Shown one piece after another: positions 25,651 to 37,944 of a stretch of 64,000 bases of DNA (position 1 is its first letter; every line of letters starts with the position of its first letter). Below the pieces are notes generated by a model that was given only the letters and a program-made list of their open reading frames with translations, was not told where the DNA came from and ran no database searches. The position numbers and the translations under genes were made by a program. This DNA comes from Laetiporus sulphureus 93-53 (lineage: Eukaryota > Basidiomycota > Agaricomycetes > Polyporales > Laetiporaceae), in NCBI RefSeq assembly GCF_001632365.1, contig NW_024468576.1, positions 92,493 to 156,492 on the forward strand, in the 5' to 3' direction.

Positions 25651-26929
25651 TCACCTGCGGTTTGTCGAGTGTCTCTTTGCCGCCTTTACGTCCCTCGCGA
25701 ACCTGCTCCTCTTCCTTGGCTTCGGCCCGTCGTCACCCAAGTCCTCAAATGCATCCTCCGCGCCCCTCGCCCTCGATCTCGCCAACACGCTCTCTTTCTT
25801 ACCCCTCTGTCGCAACTCTTCATAGCCATCACCGACGACCCCGCCGCGCGATCTCCCAACCGACCTGAGGATATCGCCAAACTCGTCCTCGAAACCTCCT
25901 CCGCGCCCACGACGGCCCGACGCAGCGGCAGTCCCTCCAAGCGCAATGTCCGCCTCGTCCTGTTTCCGCCGCTTCGCGTCGCGTTTCTTCATGATCAGTC
26001 GCGTCATGTTCTCCTCCTCGAACTCGGTTATGCGCTGCAGCTCGCGCGCCCGCCCGGACACGATGCCAGGCGTGGAGCCAAGGCCGGAAGTAGACTCCAC
26101 GAACGGTTTTGTAGGATCGAGACGCGCAAGAGTGGAAAGCGCAGTTGGGACTGGCACCCGGCGGGACTTGTCCTTGTTCCTGCGAGGCTCAGTATAGGGC
26201 ATGGGTGCCAGCTTTGGAGGGCGGTAGATCCCGTCTCGTCCGCGAGTGTCCTCTTCCTCCCTTTCTTCATCCTCTGAGCCAGACCCCTGGTCCATAAGGG
26301 CTTGCGGGTTCGGCTTGAATGCAAGAGGATCTGTAGTAGGAGTAAGAATTAATGCGATCTTCTGGGGTATAAGCAGATATTGCTCTCACCATTGACAACG
26401 TTCTGGCTCGCAGACGGGGCTTCCTCTGCGACTCGCACGAGCTTATCAATCTGATACTTCATTCTGCCTTCCAGAACCTTGACCTTCTCCAGCACAACTC
26501 TAGCCTCGATCATTGAATCGACTCTGTCTCCTGCGCCGGGGCCGCGGGCAGGTCGGTCGGGGGCACTGAAGGACTGGGACGGTGGTGATCTCTCTGTCAA
26601 AGCATGACCAGCAGCACGCCGAGAGCAAACCAGAACCAGTGATTGGAGGTAGGACAGCATGAGGTGATGTTTCAGGGAAAGTAAGGAGATTCCGTCCTTG
26701 GTGTCAATGTCGCTGGGAGAGCGTGTCACTCAGTATTCTGTGTCATGCAACACATGTAGTATACATACTTTTCCTTTATTGCCTTAACTGCTTCTCGTAC
26801 GGCAGACATGCCTTGCCGCATGCAATCGACGAGCTCGCAGAAGTCGTCTACTTCTCGGCTATAGTCGACAGCAGGCGACCCAGTGTCGGCATCCAGCCTT
26901 TCTGACCGTCGGCCTTCTAAAGGGCCCAT
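25651..26929 (-). CDS. LCP5: Lcp5/Neuroguidin homologue (Sas10/Utp3/C1D family), U3 snoRNP-associated
   Basis: Nucleolar protein needed for U3-dependent pre-18S rRNA processing. Three exons: 26929-26769, 26712-26390, 26330-25651; 1164 nt, 387 aa, all phases close. N-terminus with CMRQGMSAVREAVKAIKE, then the Sas10/C1D core after the first intron (DTKDGISLLSLKHHLMLSYL). After it comes VLEGRMKYQIDKLVRVAEE, and DPLAFKPNP across the second intron. The C-terminal half is charged: acidic SGSEDEEREEED, YRPPKLAPMPY (a conserved Lcp5/NGDN element), basic KKRDAKRRKQ and a Gly/Arg-rich tail. The acceptor at 26712 was chosen because nearer AGs break the frame. Housekeeping gene, divergent to the malic enzyme. 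Confidence 0.9.
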
Positions 26930-28215
26930 TTCCTGATACGTAGCTCTGGTCAATGTGGTGTGGTTGCGTGAACCCTAAGGTGGGTGAGCGAAGTGAATGT
27001 AGGATGGTGAGGATGGCGGTCAGGAAAATCTCACAGCGGGATCTCGGGGGATAAAATATTCGATCTCCGAAAACGCGCCTCAGCCACTCACGCGTGTTGG
27101 CTGCTCGCTGGTCGAACTCGAGTCATCCTCGTCGCTGGACTTGCAATTTGATCTATTTGTCTTGACCATTAAACCCGATTTCTCTGCCACGGGAAGCCGT
27201 CGTCGGATTCCCGCGATTTGTCCGGCGGACACCGATGAGCAGTGGAACCGCGAGCTCAAGTGCTTGTGAGGATTGCCAGTGCTGCAGCTCGCCTGCCTGG
27301 TATGTGGCGGCGGCCGTATGCCATTGGACCGCGAAACGACGCAAAGCCGTGCAAGGTTTATCATTGCCAGACTTTACCTGCCAACCGCGCGCCTTACGCG
27401 TGAGATCGTACGTGGCTCTCATATCCATTCATTGGCCTTCCATTCCGCCCGCTCTGTCATCCGTATGGTTCCGTCGGGAAGGCGCACCACTTTTTTTTAG
27501 GGAATGCCACCTAACGTCCCAGAAAGACTTGTCAACGCAAGATGGGCTGACCACGTCCTGACTCATGCTGGGGTGTTACCCGGGTAAACAAATCGTCGGA
27601 CGACTCATATACTAGCTCTCGTCATGGCTGTGCCATTTGTTGCTTATATCTGCTGAACATCCTTCCTGGCTGCCGTATTCCCTCTTTTTGCTACTCTGAG
27701 ACTGTTTCACATTGGCATCTTGACGTGATAGATAGCGGGCGCCGAGATGAACGTCGTGAGAAAGCAAGGTGTGTACATCTGCTGATGCTGCTGTTCATCC
27801 TTCCTGGTCGTCTGGGAGGAGACGTTGGTGATCTACATCCGTCGCTATGAAACGTCCGCTAGTGGGACGTCGTTCTGGCAGACTGATGCATCGTATCACC
27901 AAGCTGCACTGCTTTGCCGCACGGGAGATTTTCAGGCGTCAGGCTGTCCGAGCGCTGAGCTGACAAGACGTCAGTCAGCAATGCTTTAAAGCGGCCATCT
28001 TTGTCCTGTGCAAAGCAACCCATTCTGTCCGCACTGCGACTAGGCATCCCTCTGGCAATAGCACGTTACGACTCTCGCCCATCCTCATTCCTCTTGACTG
28101 CTTGTACTGACTTCTGAAATGACCATAGTTCTCAACCCCGTCTGGATCAACGGTGTGCAAAAGCTGAAGGTGGTGCCTCAGCGTACGTCGCCTTTGTCAG
28201 AGAAGCGCATGACAG
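26930..28215. other. Divergent intergenic region between LCP5 and malic enzyme, including unresolved malic-enzyme 5' end
   Basis: About 1.3 kb. It must contain both promoters. Short frames at 27153-27561 on both strands overlap each other and have no motif. The first coding exon of the malic enzyme should lie in the last 200 bp; an ATG at 28134 is in a different frame from the first certain exon and would need a short intron ending at 28215. Confidence 0.4.
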
Positions 28216-30280
28216 CTCTGCTCAACATTGCCTCTAGCGCCACCTCGACCGGCCCGTGGCTTGCTTCCGCCCGCTATGGACGAGGCGACACATACAGTCC
28301 GGTGTCTCCGGCAGTTGCGGTCAAAAGATAAAAACATCGAAAAGTACATTTATCTCACCCAGCTGAAGGATGCGGACCACCGCACCTTCTATAAGCTATG
28401 TCTGGATAATATGTCTGTGAGTATGTTTAGGATGGCTTTTTGCGGACGACGCATTGACAATGGTGCTGCAGGAAATCACGCCCATCATCTACACACCAAC
28501 GGTCGGCGATGCTTGCCTGCAGTTCTCACATATCTTCAGGAGACCGGAAGGCCTGGTGAGTAATCCGCATATAGGACTGTCTGTGATTGGCGTTTAACGT
28601 CCCAAATAGTACATTTCAATCAAAGACAAAGGCCAAATTGGCAAGATTTTGCGGAATTGGCCTCGCATAGACGAGGGGCGAATCGCAGTCGTTACAGATG
28701 GTGCGATATTCATGACACGTGGTCTGGGCTTCAATCGTTCTGATATTCTCTCAAGGTTCGCGAATCCTGGGTCTTGGTGATTTGGGGCTGAACGGCATGC
28801 CGATCTCAATTGGCAAGCTCTCTCTATATGTCGCAGGAGCAGGGTAAGTCGAACTCACTGTAAAGAGATTCTCGATGTTAACCTAAACACCACTCAGTAT
28901 TCGCCCTTCCTCGACAATACCCATCTGCCTCGACCTCGGCACGAATAATGAGCAATTCCTCGCTGACCCTCTCTACCTCGGTCTCCGGCAAACCCGCGTA
29001 CCGCGAGAAGAGATGACCGAATTCATGGAAGAGTTCATGCACGAAATGTCGACCATCTTCCCGAACCTGCTCGTGCAGTTCGAGGACTTCTCTACGGACG
29101 CTGCGTTCACGTACCTCGATCGCTTCCGGCAGCGCTACCCGCTGTTCAACGACGACATCCAGGGCACGGGCGCGGTCGTACTCTCTGGGTTCCTCAATGC
29201 TGCGAGGCTTGCGAGCCAGGCAGCGGGGAAGGAGCTGGAGGATCAGAGGATTCTGTTCTTGGGCGCGGGATCGGCGGGTGTAGGGGTGGCGACGCAGCTG
29301 ACGAGTTTCTTCAAGATGCAGGGGATGTCAGAGGAGGAGGCGCGGAAGCGGATATGGCTCGTTGATTCGCAGGGGTTGATTTATGACGAGCGAGGACCGA
29401 TGGCGGAGCACAAGAAGCGTGGGTATTGCTTCCCTCGTTAAGGTGACCACTCACTGACCCTGACCTGGCTGCTATGTTACTCAGAGTTCTCGCGCCAAGA
29501 CTATAGCGGACCGCCGATGAAGAACCTCACCGAGATCATCGAGTACGTCAAGCCCACCGCCCTTCTAGGTCTGTCGACGATCAAGGTGCGTGATGACCCA
29601 CCATGATTCTGATCCATGCATCCTGATATCAGAGAAATAATGACGTAGGGCGCCTTCAACCAATCTGTCATCGAGACGATGTCCCGGCTGAACGCCCGTC
29701 CCATCATCTTCTCTCTATCGAACCCCGTACAGCTATCCGAGTGCGAGTTCCACGAAGCCGTGCAATGGTCCGCGGGCCGCGTCATCTTCGCGTCTGGCTC
29801 GCCGTTCCCAGAGCAGACCCACGACGGCCGCACGCTGTACCCCGGGCAAGGCGCGTCGCATCGCACGCGCACTCCATTGCTAGCATAAGCTGATACTGAT
29901 TTCTTGCGATGCAGGGAACAACATGTACGTGTTCCCCGGCCTGGGGCTCGGCGCGATCCTGTCGCGCGCGTCGGCAGTGACGGACAGCATGGTCGAGGCG
30001 TCCTCGCTTGGGCTCGCGGACGCACTGACGCCGGAGGAGCGCGCGCAAGACCTCATCTACCCACGCATCGAGCGCATTCGCGAGATCAGCGCGCAGATCG
30101 CGTGCAAAGTCATCCGGGCTGCACAGCGTGCGGTGCGTATACTCGCTATGCGTGTTGGAAACGGTGATTGACGTATCTTGTTTTTGGATGGGGTAGGGCG
30201 TTGACCGTACGGTCGAGCTGAGAGAGCTGTGGGACGACCAGCTCTTGGACTGGGTGAAGGCCAAAATGTGGATGCCGTGA
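28216..30280 (+). CDS. NAD(P)-dependent malic enzyme
   Basis: Oxidative decarboxylation of L-malate to pyruvate, giving NAD(P)H. Certain exons: 28216-28416, 28472-28555, 28610-28700, 28756-28843, 28898-29418, 29485-29585, 29649-29850, 29915-30132, 30197-30280; all phases close. Motifs: [16 protein letters not shown] with the catalytic Tyr; [24 protein letters not shown] with metal-binding acids; dinucleotide fold [32 protein letters not shown]. The 29851-29914 intron has a GC donor (AAG/GCGCGT) instead of GT; splicing there is required to make PGQGNN. The extreme N-terminus (first ~20-40 residues, possibly a mitochondrial presequence) is unresolved, so localisation is open. Strongly GC-rich third codon positions suggest high expression. 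Confidence 0.93.
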
Positions 30281-30674
30281 TGATGGACCCTCTGTATGTA
30301 TTCCGGAGTCTCCGTTAGGATCGGAGGTCCTGTCTCGTTGATATGTATCGTGCTTGTGTTGCTCGTGTTAATCTTCTGTCCCGTCCAGCTGGTCCTTCAT
30401 ATGTAAATTAATTCTTATCTTTGTCGCACAAGCCTATAAGATTATATCTGTCATGAAGCAACCGTCTTGAGCTCCGCGAAAGAATGTGCCCTTCGTGATT
30501 CTGACGCGATCTCGACGAATTCGAAAGCCCACTAAGCAACTCTCGCTGCTCGTCTATGAGCACATGCAAGCTATATGGTATTTCGAGAAGCGATGAGTCA
30601 CCATCTCGGTGAACGAGCGTCAATCCCCGCAATCACGCACAACAAAGAAGAACAAAAACTCCCTGATGTCTCCA
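30281..30674. other. Convergent 3' region of malic enzyme and membrane protein copy B
   Basis: Short convergent intergenic stretch; no gene and no clear polyadenylation element could be assigned with confidence. Confidence 0.35.
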
Positions 30675-31382
30675 CTAGACCCCCTCCCGTTTCCGAATAT
30701 CCGCCACACCGAGACACATCGGTGCAGCCCGCTCGCCAACACCTGCGCCGCCACGACACTCCTTGCCAGATAACCGGCGCGAAGTGGGCGAGGGCATGGC
30801 GATGGCGACTGAGACGCGCAACCATCCGTCGTCCGCCTTCGATCGTGGCTTTTTCAAGATGTTCGAGGCAGTGGAGGACGATGTCTGCACGCTGAGCGGT
30901 CGATCTCTGCTGACCTCTGGGAGATGGACAGATGCGCTGACAAGCCTCTCGAGCTCGTATACGTCGCCCGGGATAGACTTGACGGACAGCGGCTGGGCGT
31001 CGCGTCAGTCTCGATTACTACTCGAACCTCACTATGAGGGAAAAGGGCTCACCGTGATGTGACTCCAGCGCGCATCATCCAACGAGCCTGTTGGAGAGGG
31101 GGACAGCCTAACATCCCACAATTGTGGCTTCTTGGAGGCAGTAAACGGGTTGGGGATGGCCTGCCGCCTGCGGTACCGCGATGATTTGTAGAGCCACAGT
31201 ATTACTATGCCAACGAGCATAGAGAGTGCGAGCGAGACGACTACTGGGATGACGACACGCGTGACGGTATTGGAGTCGTAATGCGATGATCCTGCGGACG
31301 GATCTGAGGGACCGGAATCACTGGAGCTGCCTGAGGACGAGCTGCCCCCTGGCCCGCTAACGATGGCGGGGCCGGCTGCCAT
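30675..31382 (-). CDS. Small single-pass membrane protein, unnamed fungal family (copy B)
   Basis: Two exons, 31382-31053 and 30992-30675 (330 + 318 nt, 215 aa), phase-0 intron of 60 nt. N-terminus rich in Ser/Gly/Asp, then a helix VVIPVVVSLALSMLVGIVIL (residues ~43-62) and a basic KSSRYRRRQ. KKPQLWDV follows, then WSHIT before and PLSVKS after the intron. Further on come WLRVSVAIAMPS and MCLGVADI. It matches copy A at 24096-24809 in length, intron position and phase, and in four separated motifs: KPxLWD; WxxI/PLS at the splice; VxIAMPS; C(I/L)GVA(E/D)I. No function known to me. The low-complexity Ser/Gly outer segment could be O-glycosylated. Confidence 0.7.
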
Positions 31383-32824
31383 GTTATCACGGTTGTTCTG
31401 AGAGACAGTTAATATCTGTGAGAACGATGAAGATGTGATTACTGACGAGGTGGACTGTCGAGGGACGTCTACGCGAGAGTAAAGACGGCTCGTTCATGTA
31501 CATGATGTTCAACGCGCAAGGTGTGCTGCGTGCTTTGGGTATGCCGGTGCCGAGGTGAGCTGTCTCTCCTTCATCGCAAGAAAGCTGGAGTGGAGACAGG
31601 GGCGCGTCGTGGAATGCAGAAGCAATCTTGGACTCGAGAGGGGCGGAGATCGAGGGTCGAGGCACGGTGTAGTAGTGAGGAGTGTAGAGAGGGTGGGTAA
31701 GCACAGGCACAGCGGCATGGTGCCATATTTAAGGCTGGCGGCTATGCATCTGCTTCGCTTGCGCTGGGCAAGGACATGTGTCTGTGCATCTTTCAAGTTA
31801 ACTGTGCCAGTGCTTAGGCCTCAGGGTCCGATCCGCTGCGGCGGAAGACTCGCGGAATCGGGCGTCAGGCGTCATGATTCGAAGTCATAGTCATACCGAG
31901 TCATTCTGATTTCGGTCGCACCAATCGTTGTTAGCGGGGGTATTAACGCTTGGCGGTGCATCGTAAAATTCTCCTGTTGAAAGAGATATCAGCACTGTCC
32001 GGAGGAATCATCAAAAGCCTTCACCTTCGAGGCTGCTTGCTATAATGTCCCGATTTTGCGATGCAGCATCAAGACGAGCCTGTGTGGTGGCCGCTCGCCC
32101 AGCGTGGGCGGAGGGTTCTCCCAACGCGCTCGAGTCCAGCCTCTGCCTGCGCACTATGATGACCACGTTCGTTCGCCACTCATCCGCAGTGACGACCATC
32201 GAGTCACTGCGCAACTCGTGGAGGCCCATGAGCGCTGCTACTGGTGCGTCTAAGCGCAGTTATTGCGGGGCGGCGTTTCACCATGCACCGAGCTACAAAC
32301 AGCGAAGTCATAGCCTCGTACACTTCTGCTTGTCGGGGAAGATTTGACCGCATGTGAATACTAGACCCGTGATGTCGACAAGAGGACTACCCGTGTCCGG
32401 CCGCTTAGGGGAATAGGCTAGGAGTCAATTCGTCGGTGGCGAACAGAGTCATTCCGCGGACCCGAGGCTCGCCGGAATGGTTGGAGGTGGTTAGGGTAGT
32501 CGGCGCCAGTAGCAGATGCCGTCGTCCATAGATGTTGCTGGTTCGTACACAGGAGAGTTGAACAGTAGATCTACTTGAGAGATGATAGATTGGCGCCCAC
32601 AACGTCCTGTTGAATCGAGACGTCTTCGCTGCAACTTCGTCTTGCTTCTTCCGACCGCGGAGCTCGCGGTCTCGATGAAGACCAGAATTGGTGGCTATCG
32701 CGCACCGGTCGGAGTCCTGATGAACGATTTTGAAATAACAACATCTACGCAGAGCGGCGTCTGGTGAAAGGCATAACGGCCGTTCTGCGCGAGTGTTGTT
32801 CTGTGGAATGCTTAAATACCGACC
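31383..32824. other. Intergenic, 1.4 kb
   Basis: No exon chain recognised. A plus-strand frame ending near 32767 contains a stretch (GVLMNDFEIT) faintly like a kinase DFD/DFG region, but nothing around it supports a gene. Confidence 0.35.
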
Positions 32825-34215
32825 TCAGGAATGGGATGTCCTGCAGATATAAGCTGATGAGTTGAGGTGAGCTACTCCGTGCTCGTGAAGGAATGCTAGC
32901 CCTTTGGCCAGATCACGGCTGAGCTGAACGAACCTGCCACGAAGTACACCGCCGTCAGCGTAAAATTCGAGTGCCTCGTCGATGGAGCTTCTCCTCGGAA
33001 ATATGAGGTACTTCCCCACACTTGTTCTAATTGTTTTGAGTAAAGTGATGACGTGCTCGGATGGCGGCTTTATCGTGAGGAGAAATTCGAGGATCTTCAG
33101 CTCGTTCGATTTGTCGCCGATTCGTTTTGCGATGAATTCCGTCCCGCTGGAGTCTCCTACACGACGTATAGTACGTACGTGAGGTGGTAACTGCAAAATG
33201 TTTGTCAGTGAGAGCTCTCAAAGCATTCAGTTCCCCGTCGCTCAAACCTTGTACAACAGTTCCCATGTGCCCCCACACTCAAAATGATCAGGTACCAACT
33301 CGTATCCTTCCGCTCCGAACTCGTCGCTTTCATCACTGCCATTAACATCTTGGCCATTGTCAGATCGCCCTTCCGTCCCATCAGTGCGAGTGCGCCCGGT
33401 GCTTTTCTTTAAATTGAACCGCGGCCATTTCTGATTTCGAATGCTGGTGTTGAGATCTTCGACCTTGGAAGCCACGCCTGCAAATCTATCATCGTTTTCT
33501 CCCTCCAGGTAAGATGCCAGATTGTACAGTTCGAATGCAAATTGAAGCCTTTCGCCTTTGTTAGACATGCGAAATCGGTCTTCCATGTAGTGAACCTAAA
33601 AAAGGACAGCAACTCAGGCTTCAGGTTCACTGAGATGAGAGTTCGCTCGCATACCTTCGATGAAACCTTGTCTTGATAAAGAATACAGCGTTCTGCGTAA
33701 CCCTCTCCAGTGAAATAAACGGCCATTAACACAAATGTCCTCTTCGGAGACTCCTCCGCTTTGTCGTCCAAAATTATGTTGGCGAGACGAACAGCAGATA
33801 CTTTGACACTTACAACCTCCAGGAGACCTTTTCTGAGAGAAACGTGTCTAGGTAAACCGCAAATTGATATAAGAGAATTCCGTTGGCATCAACGTTGTTG
33901 AATTCCCTCCGTTGGTGTTGCCACATTGAACCATTGTTGGCATTGAACGCAACCTGCAGCAAGTGGCTCAATTCGAACCATTCACGATCGGTAGAGTGAA
34001 GATCTGTTCGGGACTCTGAACCGAAATTGGCATAGTTCTTTGCAAAGATTGTCGCAAGCTCTTCTTCTGTCTTCAATGAAAGTCAGAAGTCAAGGGGCGA
34101 GACAAGCAGGAAAACAACGAACATAATCAGCCATACGTCGTTTGTTGCTCAACAGCGCTTTGTATTCCTCGACGAAATGGGGAAGCTGGTGTGTAGATGC
34201 TTCAGTAGGATCCAT
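32825..34215 (-). pseudogene. Protein-kinase-like gene, C-terminally truncated and with a frame break
   Basis: First exon 34215-34137 (MDPTEASTHQLPHF), joined to a second beginning at 34066, gives an N-terminal region of unknown type (EWFELSHLLQVAFN). Around 33815-33832 the frame shifts by one: upstream reads DTFLSEK, downstream LLEVVSVKVSAVRLANI. I found no legal intron that repairs it. After that the chain is open through an acidic linker and a splice at 33251/33191 into a kinase N-lobe (EFIAKRIGDKSNELKILEFL, containing the AxK-type Lys and a Glu) and on to DLAKGLAFLHEHGVAHLN. There it stops: no HxDxKPxN loop and no DFG follow in the next kilobase. I read this as a decayed or truncated gene. 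A regulatory pseudokinase fragment is possible but less likely given the frame break. Confidence 0.6.
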
Positions 34216-36298
34216 GGCGGTTCAACAATCAGGCGGCAGCGACGAGTGCAGGAAAGGGTTGCGTCAGATTCCAGAGGATCTGTTATAGGCCCGGAAGCGA
34301 GATCGGAGTTACAAAACACCTCGCAGGTGTCGATCGCCCGCACACACTCCTCTCGAGTCTCGCCCCTCTCTTTTCGATTTATGAGACTCGAACACAATTG
34401 CGGTATCAAAATGGAGCTCACGGCTGCTGCATATCTTCCACTAGGTTCCTGCTGGTGTAGCGACTTCTGCTCACAGAACGCACGCCAATAAGAAGGTTGT
34501 ACCGCATTTGAAGTATTTCTCTGCTCTGCGCTCTCCATTCTCACGCCGAAAGCCATGAATCTCGGACGAATAACATTATGCAGACTAGTGACACCACTCA
34601 TTTCTCGTTGCTCGTTGCATTCACTGAAAGATCGTACCCGGGTTAGCTCGGCCAACGTGGCCAGCGGAAGCACGCCCAGAGAATGCTCCCGTAGATCACA
34701 GCACACTGAGCACAGGCCACGGCCGCTGGGAACGCAAAGCCTAACGCATCTCATGCGTTCGTCACGCTCGCTCGGGAGATACAGATACGACAGAAGGTGC
34801 AAGGTCCAGCGATAGGGAGACGGTGCGGATACCTGGCCGGCCGGGCTTCTGACAGGTACGCGCCCGCGGGCGTGCTGGATGCGGCGTCGAGAACAGAAGG
34901 ACAGGCGTGGCGCTGAGCATATCAAGGATTAGAGTTTGTGCCCTGAAGATGTGGGCGGCTTCTGGGAGCGGTCGGCCCGTCAGTCGCGAGTTCCCCGTAG
35001 TTCTTGATTGGACGATCCTGAGAGAGTCTGGGACGCGAGAATTCGTCTTGGGATCTCTTGCATGTCAGACAGTGCGCGTGAGAGCAGTAGCAGCGCGGAT
35101 TGAAACGTACTAACGCATGTTCCGGCAATATCTGCGACTATCAAAAGAACACTGTTTACAACGCATGATCCTGCAAGGGTGTGAAGCCGTCTCTGTTAGC
35201 GCGATATCGCATTGAATAGCATGAATGAAGGCCTCCGTGTCTGATACGTTATGCTGAGCTATGCCGAAACAGGCGGATTTGCCATAATCTCTTGTTGGAC
35301 CGTTATTGACGGTGAAGATAGGGCGGACGTCCCCATCCTTGAGATCCAATCAGCACACTGATTCGCCGCAGCAAAAGATAGGCCTGGACAGTGATTTCGC
35401 TTCGAGGCCAATGGAACTTCGCGAAGCACCTCGACCCGTCCAGCCTACGAGCGACACGTGCAACGTGCGTGTTGCATGTCACAAGTCCAGGGTGCGAAGC
35501 CCGCAGCTGCAGGCGAATTTTCAGACGAGATATGGTTCAATTCATCAAGGAGGGCCGTCCTCTGGTATGCAATGAATGGACCTTGACGTGGGCCCGGGTC
35601 CTCCGCGCCGCTCGTTCGCTGAGTTGGATGGGATACAGCGGCTTTGTCGGAATATGCAATAGCATGAAGCATCGGGAACGCGAAGCTCGAGAACTGCAAA
35701 CGTGTAAACAAATTCGCGAGATAGCTGCGGGGTGGTCTCGGAGCGATGCTGCCGCACAATGTATGACGGGCTGATGAGGGACGATCAGGGGAGGCGGTTC
35801 GTCGTCGCTAAGTAAACGTCCGCGGCGGCTGCAATAGCACGGGCCGATGAGTGAGAGGGCACCTTTGCGTTGGTGTCTTGCAGACTTATGATACGTTGAA
35901 TAGGCATCGACAGTGCGGAGCTACTGCAATGATCAGCGACGTGACAAGGCTTGCATAGTCGAGCAGTTCGAACGCCAGCACAAACGCTATGCGAACATGC
36001 TAAGGACGACTGTATAAAAAGCCATCGATGACGATGGAGTGCGGAAGCAGTGAGTGGGCTTTGTTCCGAAGGCGTGCACTGTCAGACGCTGAGCAGGAAG
36101 AACAATGGATGCCAGCTCACGAGAAGAACAGTGCAGTGAGGCAGCGACCGTACGCGCGGACCTTTAACCAGGAAATTTCCGCGTAAACGGAAGCATGAAT
36201 ACCACCAAGCCAAGTCCGCGCATTTGAAGCAGTAGACTGAAGTGAAGGCACATACATCCCGACGCAAGAGAGGAACGGGATTAAGCATTCGGAGGCAT
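34216..36298. other. Intergenic, 2.1 kb
   Basis: Open frames of up to 258 codons exist on the minus strand (34149-34925) and 127 on the plus strand (35391-35774). They overlap antisense frames of similar length, have no motifs, and the first runs into the kinase-like exon. I see no supportable gene. Confidence 0.4.
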
Positions 36299-37586
36299 TC
36301 AATTCCTGAAAAGGGCAATCGCATCAAGAACGTCGTCCACTGTTTTCTCATGTTCCTCTTCGCATTCCTCAGCCTCCACGGCAGGATCTGCAGCGGAAGG
36401 AGAAAAGTCCCGCCACCGTTGCACCTTCCGCAGTGTGTACTCGATATCTTCCAGTGATTCGCATTGAGTCAATTCAGCGCGGAACTTGTTCAACCACGGT
36501 CTTCGGCTACTGTTCAGGATGTCCAAAGTGAGATACTTCAGGAACAGAGAAGCGAATTGGACGGACCATTGATGATCGATGAAGTGCCTAACGTGAGTTC
36601 GCACCGTTTGAATGGTCGCTGTACCTGGATCCTCCCTGCATAAGTCGAGATATTCTCGCGATATGTCGACGGGATCAGGAAGGACGTTTGCGAAAAGACT
36701 GTCCAGACAGTGACCATCAGTGAAAAGACAGAACACATGTACGAAGGCTCTCTGCCTTACCAAGGGTTCCCGAGCAACGTCTCGCCGACCATCATGCCAT
36801 CCGCTCCAGTCACTGCACGATTGGCTTCTACGTCTTTCCAGACTCGCACATTGCCATTGCTGACCACAGGTATCGTCAAGTTCTCCTTGAGCCTCTTCAC
36901 CTGCTCTAGATCGGCTGCCCCCTGTCGTCTCCGTCGCGTAGAGACAGTCCGGGCATGGAGAGTTATCCAAGATGTACCTACGTTTTCGAGCCGCTGGGCA
37001 AGATCTAGAGTAGCGGACGCTGACTGACAAAGGCGCAATTTGGCAGAAACAGGAACAATCAGCGAGTGTGACCTTGAGGATACTGAGCAGCGACCACATT
37101 AATCTGAAATCACAAATTGCTTCAACGAGCGACTCACCGATACTCTGGACAAGAGGCCAATCCTTCTGGCCTAATAAATATGCCCCGTGATGGGCATCTC
37201 GCGCTGTCTCCTGAGGACAGCCGAGATTGAGATCTGCGCAGCTTGTATTCTCATAGGTTCAGGTCTTCCGTGGATCCTAGCAAAAAGCACACCTATTGCA
37301 TCACATGTCCCTGCAGCTTTCGGGCAGCTTTCACCACCGTTTCCGGATCGTTTCCACAAAGCTGCACAACAACAGGTCTATCTCCCGGACCGCCGAGACC
37401 TCGCAAATGGAAGTCCAAATATTCCTGGTCGCCAAGCAGTCTCTCTGGGAGAAGCATTTGGGTGTAGACCAGGGTAGCATCGTAGCGTCGAACGAGCTTC
37501 CGGAGAGGGAGATCGCTTTGATTGACCATAGGTGCCGCTACGTTGGCAAGCACCTTTCTTGAGGGAAAGCAGTCAGACTTATACAT
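36299..37586 (-). CDS. DUS1: tRNA-dihydrouridine(16/17) synthase, Dus1 type
   Basis: FMN enzyme that reduces U16/U17 of tRNA to dihydrouridine. Exons: 37586-37305, 37249-37138, 37082-36761, 36698-36299; 1116 nt, 371 aa, phases close. Seen: VAAPMVNQSDLPLRKLVRRY at the start of the TIM barrel; VVVQLCGNDPETVV; DLNLGCPQETARDAHHGAYL with the catalytic Cys; LPVSAKLR-like strand made contiguous by the 37137/37083 intron; ITLHARTVSTRRRRQG (FMN-phosphate/tRNA His-x-Arg); IPVVSNGNV and GADGMMVGETLLGNP. The C-terminal helical extension (DLCREDPGTATIQTVRTHV) is typical of Dus1. The N-terminus is short compared with yeast; another small upstream exon cannot be excluded. Confidence 0.9.
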
Positions 37587-37944
37587 GATTCTTAGTATCC
37601 TGGCATGTCTAGGAGATAGTGAAGCTATGGATGAGAGAAAGTTGCGCAGAGACTCCAGAGCCCTCCCAGACTCCAGTGGCCGTCATCCATGGTCACGTGG
37701 GGCATGAATACATACTATTAGTTCATCGGCGCGACGCGTTTCAAAGGTCTCATGTCGATCAATCGACGCTGCATGCAATAAATGTACAGACATTATCACT
37801 GGAAGAAACCAGAATTTGTCTAAAGGAGTGATACTACTTTCAACAGGCTCGTCGTCATGCCGGCCACTCGAAAGCTCAAAGACGAAGAGATACATGCTCT
37901 GCCGCCTGCTCAAGGTGTCCACTGAAGAGTGTGAAGTGCTGCAG

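Noticed and set aside
31900..32767. Plus-strand piece with GVLMNDFEIT as a possible FunK1-type kinase exon
   Set aside because: Single weak motif without catalytic loop or adjacent exons; strand opposite to the nearby kinase-like gene.
34149..34925. 258-codon minus-strand open frame
   Set aside because: No motif or splice partners, unusual composition, and it runs into the first exon of the kinase-like gene.
35391..35774. 127-codon plus-strand open frame
   Set aside because: Overlaps antisense frames of similar length; no family signal.
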